Of a DNA stretch of 64,000 bases, positions 57,650-64,000 are shown piece by piece. Within the stretch, counting starts at the first letter, position 1, and each line of letters starts with the position of its first letter. The stretch is from Undaria pinnatifida (Eukaryota > Sar > Phaeophyceae > Laminariales > Alariaceae): NCBI GenBank assembly GCA_012845835.1, contig JABAKD010000023.1, forward strand, positions 11,502,427 to 11,566,426, given 5' to 3'. Under the pieces are notes generated by a model that saw nothing but the letters and a program-made list of their open reading frames with translations, did no database searches and was not told the DNA's origin. The position numbers were made by a program, and so were the translations under genes.

Positions 57650-58012
57650 CAGAAGTAGAACTCGAGATGGAAGAGGTAACGGAGAGTGTTTCAAAAGTAC
57701 ACGCCGGAGGCGACGTGTCCAGTGAAGAGGAAGGTGATGACGGTAGGCATAGAGTCGTGCATAAAATCGACGATTTCAGAGGCCGAGGTCCGCTCTCGTC
57801 TCGAGGATGTCCGCTCCTATTTTATAAAAAATATTTTAAGGACGTCAGCCTATTTGTATGCGAACGGAAGAGACGGCGAGTACAGCGAAACGGCGTACCT
57901 TCTTTCCAAGACTGTGCATTCGTTCACTCATGAAACTCAAGTCAAGCGAAGAGAGAAGGAGAGGGACGAGGTGCAGGCGACTCTTCGGGATACGTGGGCG
58001 GCGTACGAGTAG
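57650..58012 (+). other. Possible extra C-terminal exon of the transposase region
   Basis: The frame 57686-58012 reads STISEAEVRSRLEDVRSYF, then RREKERDEVQATLRDTW, and stops at 58012. It follows the transposase stop directly and resembles the acidic, helical tails of pogo proteins. It may be a duplicated or alternative terminus. Confidence 0.35.
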
Positions 58013-58019
58013 TGTTTTT

Positions 58020-58440
58020 TTTAGGACAACTGCACTTTGGATGCCCGCGTTCGTTGTTTGGTGTATTTTTGTCTTGGGTGAAGTCTCGTTTAGCTAAATT
58101 TAGCACAATTTGTTTTGTGTTTGCCTCGTTTTGACTTTTGGTAAGGAGCGTTGTCCTCTTTTTTGGTGTACTTTCCCGATTTTTACGTCTGGTGTTGTCT
58201 GTGTTACAGACATTTTACTAAATACGAGTGTCGTCCCAAGTGTGGGTGGTTTTGTTTGGTCTCCATGTGGCAGGTAGGCTGTGCCTGTATCGTATCAGAG
58301 TTCCAAAAACGGATGTGATGTTCACCGTGAGGACAACGCCTCAACAATAATAAAAGCCTACAACACCAGCGCACTACCGTACACATTACACTAGGTAGGT
58401 CACCCCTTCCCGCGTTTCGGTGGGAAAGGGAAATTCAAAC
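58020..58440. other. 3' flank of the transposase; no gene recognised
   Basis: T-rich sequence with no domain. No clear pogo terminal inverted repeat was identified on either side. Confidence 0.4.
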
Positions 58441-58599
58441 GATGGTATATCTACACGTATTGGAGTACAGCAGCAGTAGTTGCGGCCTTCAAATCACCTT
58501 GTGTCGTAGGTTTCAAATAACAAATGTCATTTTCTAAACTTGTATGTGTACTACACACAGACAGCGAGAGCTGTGTGCACACCGCTGTACACACCTGCA

Positions 58600-59100
58600 T
58601 CCACAGGTGGTGATGGAAGGGATTCGTACCGCAGGAACGCTGAAGGAAGGTGAGGTAGTATGGCAGGGGTTCGAACACGTACGCGCATCCTACACACGCA
58701 AACACACAGGAGTACTACGGCTGCGCTACTACACATGAAGCCTATGTGCTACACACAGGGAGAGCTGTGTGCACACCGCTGTACATACACACACACTGCT
58801 GTGACCATGCTGAGTGCGCAGCGTATAAGCAGTGCCGTGTACACACCTGCATTCACATGTGATAGAAGGGATTTGTACCGCAGGAGCGCTGGAGGGTGAG
58901 GTAGTATGTATGGCAGGTTCGAACACGTATGCATTCACATGTGATGGAAGGGATTTGTACCGCAGGAGCGCTGGAGGAAGGTGAGGTAGTATGGCAGGTT
59001 CGAACACGTACGCATTCACATGTGATGGGAGGGATTTGTACGGCAGGAGCGCTGGAGGAAGGTTAGGTAGTATGGCAGGTTCGAACACGTACGCGTATCC
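58600..59100. repeat. About 75-80-bp tandem repeat
   Basis: Units contain GATGGAAGGGATTTGTACCG, CAGGAGCGCTGGAGGAAGG and GTATGGCAGGTTCGAACACG. Four to five copies. Frames over it are repeat translations. Confidence 0.85.
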
Positions 59101-59389
59101 TACACACGCAAACACACAGGAGTATTGCTGCGCTACACACGTATGTACCACACAGAGAGAGCCCTGTGAATGTGTATCGGAAGAGTTGGTCTCCCCAGTC
59201 AAGGTACCGCTCTGCTGTAGGGACATTCCGCTGCATGGTGTGTGTGCGGAGATTCCGCCGCAGCACGAGGAGGTGGTACGCCGTAAGGTTTGAAGAGGGC
59301 GAAGAACACGCAGCCGCAGAGGAGGAGGAGCGTAGAACGAGCGAAGGGGCTCATAGCAGACACCCACAGCACGCTACGGAGATCACCAG

Positions 59390-60390
59390 CGCTGGGTTGG
59401 CAGGGCAGCCGAACGGTTCTTGGATGCTACTACTAGCAGTGTAGTGTGTTGGTGTTGGTGTGTGTGTCCCGAAATGCACCACCAGCTGTTTGTTTGCGTG
59501 CCAGGGAGGTGTAGTGTGTGTTGGTGTTGGTGTGTGTGTCCCAAAATGCACCACTGAGCTGGTTGTTTGCGTGCCAGGGTGTTCGTCGCGCCGTTTGATT
59601 TGAATCGCAGCCGTTTGAATTTTATGGGTTTGTTAGGACGAGGAGGGTTTTTTAGGAAGGGATTTTTTTGTCCGCAGCCCAGGGCACAACGAAGTGAAAT
59701 GTTTTTGCTGTGTGTTTTTTTTTTCTTTGTTGTCCCGCATCGTGATGTAGCAGGATCGAACAGCAGAGGCGCAAACGTTCCAGCGCATGCACCACCAGCG
59801 CTGGGTTGGCAGGCCAGCCGAAGGGTGCTTGTATGCTACTACTAGCAGTGTAGAGTGTGTTGGTGTTGGTGTGTGTGTCCCAAAATGCACCCACGAGGTG
59901 GTTGTTTGCGTGCCAGGGTGTAGTTCGTCACGCCGTTTGATTTGAATCGCAGCCGTTTGAATTTTATGGTTTTGTAAGGACGAGGAGGGTTTTTTGGGAA
60001 GGGATTTTTTTGTCCGCAGCCCAGGGCACAACGAGGTGAAATGTTTGTGTGTTGTGTTGGTTTTTTTTTTGTTGTCCCGCATCGTGATGTAGCAGGATCG
60101 AACAGCAGAGGCGCAAACGTTCCAGCGCATGCACCACCAGCGCTGGGTTGGCAGGCCAGCCGAAGGGTGCTTGTATGCTACTACTAGCAGTGTAGAGTGT
60201 GTTGGTGTTGGTGTGTGTGTCCCAAAATGCACCACCAGCACTGGGTTGGCAGGGCAGCCGAACTGTGCTTGGATGGCAGCCGCACGGTGCTTGGATGGTG
60301 CTAGCAGTGTAGTGTGTGTTGGTGTTGATGTATGTGCTGGGTTGGCAGGGCAGCCGAACGGTGCTTGGATGCTAGTAGCAGTGTCGGGGG
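59390..60390. repeat. Tandem repeats including a 330-bp duplication
   Basis: The unit CAGCGCTGGGTTGGCAGG ... GTGTTGGTGTTGGTGTGTGT occurs at least five times. A larger unit with CCGTTTGATTTGAATCGCAG and GTCCGCAGCCCAGGGCACAA is duplicated at about 59575-59900 and 59910-60235. Confidence 0.85.
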
Positions 60391-60440
60391 GGGGCGACGC
60401 GCCCCCCCCCGAACCCCCCCCCCCGGGCCCGACACAGTGT
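60379..60440. repeat. G/C-run inverted repeat
   Basis: CAGTGTCGGGGG on the left and CCCGGGCCCGACACAGTG on the right flank runs of G and C with GCGACGCGC between. A strong hairpin is possible. Confidence 0.75.
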
Positions 60441-60869
60441 GCGTTGGAAGGACCCTCACCAGTGTGCGTTCGAAAAAGTACATGGAAAAACTATTGTATG
60501 TATTTTTAACAACACCGTTTCGTGGTCGCATTCCTGCTGCGAATCATGCGCGTCTTTGACATATGCTACGCCTACGTTGGCCCCGGGGACGGTGAGTTAG
60601 TGGCCCCGGCATCTTAAAGACACTTCCCCGCGCTCGAAAAAAAAAACGTGGTGTGGTCGACCGTATTTTGTTTCACAGAGTACGACCACAAAAATAATTT
60701 GAATCTCTCTCGGATGAAGAATCCTGGATCAACACGGACTCTGGGTGTGGTACTGATGTCCTGATGATGTCGTTGGGTATAATGGGTAGAAAGAACACAT
60801 GCCCTTCGATAATAACGGCGCAGTACTCGACTCTGGGTGTACTGATGTCGTGAGTAGAAGGATTAACGT

Positions 60870-60871
60870 GA

Positions 60872-60921
<50 letters not shown>

Positions 60922-60922
60922 G
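60870..60922 (+). repeat. (AAC)n microsatellite
   Basis: An uninterrupted run of about 17 AAC triplets. Confidence 0.95.
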
Positions 60923-61029
60923 TTCGTACTTGTATTAATAGTAGTGGCAATGCAGAGTGGGGCCGGGTAGCCCTGCACCGTATACGGTTTTTCTTTTTTT
61001 ATTCTTTTTTTTTTCTCTTCTTTCCTTGC

Positions 61030-61195
61030 TTTCTTGTCTTGTCTTTTCTTGCTTTTCTTGTCTTTTTCTTCTCTTTGCTTGCCTTTTTCGTTTTGTTTCG
61101 TTTTTCTTCTCTTTTCTTTCCTTTCCGTTATGTTCTTTTCTTTTCTTTGTTTCTTTTTATCCAATTGACTTATGCCTGTCGTGCGTATGCGGAGT
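61030..61195 (-). repeat. CAATTGG-purine repeat end, copy 3
   Basis: The minus strand reads cgcatacgcacgacaggc, then aagtcaattgg and an AAAAAGAAAC purine tract, matching 6988 and 14187. Confidence 0.6.
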
Positions 61196-61198
61196 GAG

Positions 61199-62620
61199 GG
61201 CCCGAATTAACGAGGAACTTGCCAAATCGAATTTCGATTTTTTTTTTAATTTCATAAAAAATACACGAAAAATTCAACTTTGGTTCTTACTCCGTATCAA
61301 GGAACGGCGCACTGCGTTCTAGGAAATAAAAAAATTCAAAAAACGCTAAAGGGTCAACGAACACCCGTGGGCAACGACCGAGGCGAGCGATGGCTCGCGT
61401 CCTCCCCGGAGCGCCGCGGCTAGCCGCAGATTCTTTTGGCCGGCAGCGGCTTGGAGGCTATGGCTCTAGGTGTCTCTTGGATGGGCTGGCGCCACCCCGC
61501 CGCCCGACACGGGCAGCAGCGACGGGGATATAGCGGTCGAACTTCTGAGCGAGGTCACCATGTGGTAGTTTGTCGTGTAACTTTCGAGGTGCAGGGCGAC
61601 GAAAAACTGGGTTTGCGGCGGTCTCGGTTGTTTTCGAAGCGTCGCAGGCGGTCTACGCTGTGCTAAGGACCTTCGGAGGCCGCGCTGCGGCTGGTCCGGT
61701 GGTCCTACCTCTCGCAATGTTGGCTTCTCGCCTCTCAATCAGCCGACGACATGGCACCAATCCGCGTGGACGGCTTCGGTTACACAGAACAAGCCATGTC
61801 TAGGTGGACAAACTCTCTAAATTCAATTTCGATTTTCGACGATATTCGACCGAGAAAGTCTTTTTTTTGGGCCCGAATTAACGAGGAACTTGCAAAATCG
61901 AATTTTGATTTTTTTTTATAGAATTTAATTTAATTTGCATCTGATTGGTCAATAAATGAATCACCAAGCAGGCATTCTCAGAATTATTACGAAAAATCAT
62001 ATTCAACAAAGAAGTAAAAAAATACTTTCTCGGTCGAATTTAGTCGAAAATCGAAATTGAATTTAGGGAGTTTGTCCACCTAGACATGGCTTGTTCTGTG
62101 TAACCGAAGCCGGCCACGCGAATTGGTGCCATGTCGTCGGCTGATTGAGAGGCGAGAAGCCAACATTGCGAGAGGTAGGACCACCGGAGCAGCCGCAGCG
62201 CGGCCTCCGAAGGTCCTTAGCACAGCGTAGACCGCCTGCGACGCTTCGAAAACAACCGAGACCGGCGCAAACCCAGTTTTTCGTCGCCCTACACCTCGAA
62301 AGTTACACGACCAACTACCACATGATGACTTCGCTCAGAAGTTCGACCGCTATATCCCCGTCGCTGCTGCCCGTGTCGGGCGGCGGGGTGGCGCCAGCCC
62401 ATCCAAGAGACACCTAGAGCCATAGCCTCCAAGCCGCTGCCGGCCAAAAGAATCTGCGGCTAGCCGCGGCGCTCCGGGGAGGACGCGAGCCATCGCTCGC
62501 CTCGGTCGTTGCCCACGGGTGTTCGTTGACCCTTTAGCGTTTTTTGAATTTTTTTATTTCCTAGAACGCACTGCGCCGTTCCTTGATAAGAACCAAAGTT
62601 GAATTTTTCGTGTATTTTTC
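61199..62620. repeat. Palindrome of R3: about 610-bp inverted arms
   Basis: The left arm is about 61256-61860 and the right arm about 62019-62618, nearly exact reverse complements. Examples are CTCTTGGATGGGCTGGCGCC at the left and its complement at the right. A spacer of about 150 bp begins GGGCCCGAATTAACGAGG, which also precedes the left arm. The spacer's inner part matches the minus strand of 39496-39655. Each arm is a diverged copy of the 640-bp repeat at 36861-38133. Confidence 0.9.
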
Positions 62621-62639
62621 CAAGGGTGCACGAAGATCC

Positions 62640-63340
62640 CAATCCAGCACACTTATGTACCCCCTCCCCCTCCCCCCCGGAGGGGCGAAAATTTTATTTA
62701 TTTTTTTTCTATTTTTTTTTAAGCGACAACCCGATTGACCTGTACTCTTGCTGTACTCGTAGTAGTTGATCTCGTTATCTGTCCTAGTTTCAGACGTCTG
62801 CATGCTTCGCAGAATTGGTTAACAAGTGCTCCATCAAGGCTCCCCGCTATATTTAGGCCACACAATTTGAACGAAGAGTCAACATCACAACATGGTGCAT
62901 TGCGCGTGAAGCACTAGGGATGTACCACGAAGTGAGGGTTCACACCAAAGAAAACAAAACAGTCAATCAGTAGATATATGCTTGCCATGATGAACGAAGT
63001 ATTGTTGCACGCTGAGACTTGTTCAAGAAGAGGTAAAGCTTGAGTGAAGGAGCTCGCCTGAAGCAGACACATCGAAGTTGTTGCCGTCGACACGATTTAT
63101 GGTGCTTGTCGATAAGGACAACTCCCATCCATCATCCCCGCGGCAGCGGATGCACTGCAAAACACGGCAGCACGTTGCTTGCCGTACCTCGGCTGTACCA
63201 ACAACATTTTGGAGCCCCTGGGTGAAAGAGTGTAACAGCAACGAACACATTATGTTTGCCTTCTAACGCATACCCCCTTCATCACGGGCGATATCTTGTT
63301 GACACCCAGTCAATGCGACACCCTACAAGTGTACCGCTGC
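62640..63340. other. No gene recognised
   Basis: A C/T-rich patch near 62660-62715 and otherwise mixed sequence. Short frames on both strands lack domains. Confidence 0.4.
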
Positions 63341-63355
63341 ATGACTCTCATTGCA

Positions 63356-63667
63356 TCAAATGAGAGCGAAGTGTCTCTTCTTGATACGCGTGCGCCCCCT
63401 CGAGCTTGCGCTCGGCTGCAGTGTACCCTCCTCCTCCTCCTCGTCCTCCTCCTTCTCCTCCTTCTCCTCTTCGTCCTCCTCCTTCTCCTCCTCGTCCTCG
63501 TCCTCCTCCTCGTCCTCGTCCTCGTCCTCCTCCTCTTCTTCCTCCTCCTCCTCCTCCTCCTCCTCCTCCTCCTCCTCCTCCTCAAAGTCGACAATCTCCT
63601 GTTCGTCCAAGACTCCGCCGTTCTGTGGCGATGGTGCACGCTGCTTGCCCTTCCCCCGTTCAGCCAT
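63356..63667 (-). CDS. Low-complexity acidic ORF, possible first exon
   Basis: An ATG-started frame begins MAERGKGKQRAPSPQNGG, then EQEIVDF, followed by an unbroken Glu/Asp tract of about 55 residues. The tract is encoded by the GAG/CTC microsatellite at 63430-63590. The non-repetitive start suggests a real N-terminus, perhaps of a nuclear or chromatin-type acidic protein. Other frames over the same microsatellite are equally open, so the call is weak. Confidence 0.3.
   Translation of the reverse strand: MAERGKGKQRAPSPQNGGVLDEQEIVDFEEEEEEEEEEEEEEEEEEEDEDEDEEEDEDEEEKEEDEEEKEEKEEDEEEEEGTLQPSASSRGRTRIKKRHFALI
63430..63590. repeat. (CTC)n/(GAG)n microsatellite
   Basis: Interrupted CTCCTC and CGTCCTC triplets. 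All three frames per strand stay open through it. Confidence 0.95.
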
Positions 63668-64000
63668 TACGACTGAGGCTCTGACTCTTGCTTCTCTTGC
63701 CCCTTCTCAACATGTTTACCACCTTCGACCTCTCTGTCTCGCCTACATCAAAGCTGGCCTTGAATCTCACCGTGTCGGGATCTGCTTGCCCAATGGCTGT
63801 ACCAGGCACTCCTCTCTCCCAAACACTACCACCTAACTGGTACAGCAGTACCTGCCAACCTGCTGCTGTAAGGTTGTTTTATTTTTATCTTTGTTTTTTT
63901 TTGTTTTCTTATTATTATTTTGTTTTGTTTTTGTTTTTGTTTTTGTTTATTTCGTATTTCTCTCTTCCAATGTATTTCTGTTGCTGACGTATGTATGTTG
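63668..64000. other. Window end; no gene recognised
   Basis: A T-rich tract (TTTTTGTTTTTG type) lies near 63880-63960. No domain was seen. Confidence 0.4.

Noticed and set aside
59633-60241. 202-residue minus ORF with two near-identical halves
   Set aside because: The halves are the 330-bp tandem duplication; no known domain and no splice signals.

Overview
The window looks like nuclear DNA of an intron-bearing eukaryote. A multicellular stramenopile such as a brown alga is my best guess, from the mix of tyrosine-recombinase retroelements, a decayed LINE, a pogo-like transposase with GT-AG introns, long G/C homopolymers and abundant minisatellites. The species is not proven. I found no operons, bacterial-style genes, rRNA, tRNA or CRISPR array. 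Almost every long reading frame is either a mobile-element remnant or a translation of simple repeats.

Layout. 1-7 kb: simple repeats, one small candidate spliced gene (3.0-3.4 kb) with a tandemly duplicated exon/intron unit, and the first of three Helitron-like 3' hairpins. 7.5-9.7 kb: decayed LINE on the minus strand. 10-19 kb: mostly minisatellites and segmental duplications. 19.3-34.1 kb: a 43-bp palindromic minisatellite, then two minus-strand tyrosine-recombinase (DIRS/Ngaro-type) retroelements. The second has split direct repeats A1...B1-A2-B2 over 23555-34089. A small cysteine-rich spliced gene candidate (28.4-30.5 kb) and other repeats lie between its ORFs and its A1 copy. 34-38 kb: poly-G repeats, a second 43-bp array in opposed orientation, and a tandem 640-bp repeat. 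38-54.6 kb: a nested nest of transposons. A hAT-type element rich in GACCCG hexamers (39729-49804) is split by a complete split-direct-repeat retroelement (42739-49722), which is itself split by another hAT-type element (48581-49601). Next come a PIF/Harbinger-like element (49902-50598), a hAT element with a transposase C-terminal remnant (50807-53117) and an intact GACCCG hAT-type element (53303-54640). 54.7-58 kb: a Cys/His-rich ORF and a pogo-like transposase gene with three exons. 58-64 kb: tandem repeats, a palindrome with about 610-bp arms (61256-62620) and a low-complexity acidic ORF.

The strongest signal is the transposon stratigraphy. Target-site duplications and an empty site can be read directly and give the order of insertion. 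The most unusual items are the split-direct-repeat retroelements with their coding tandem repeats, the covarying 3' hairpins, and the 43-bp palindromic array found at two loci. Many coding frames break at G/C runs. This may be real decay or assembly homopolymer error, and I cannot tell which from the sequence alone.
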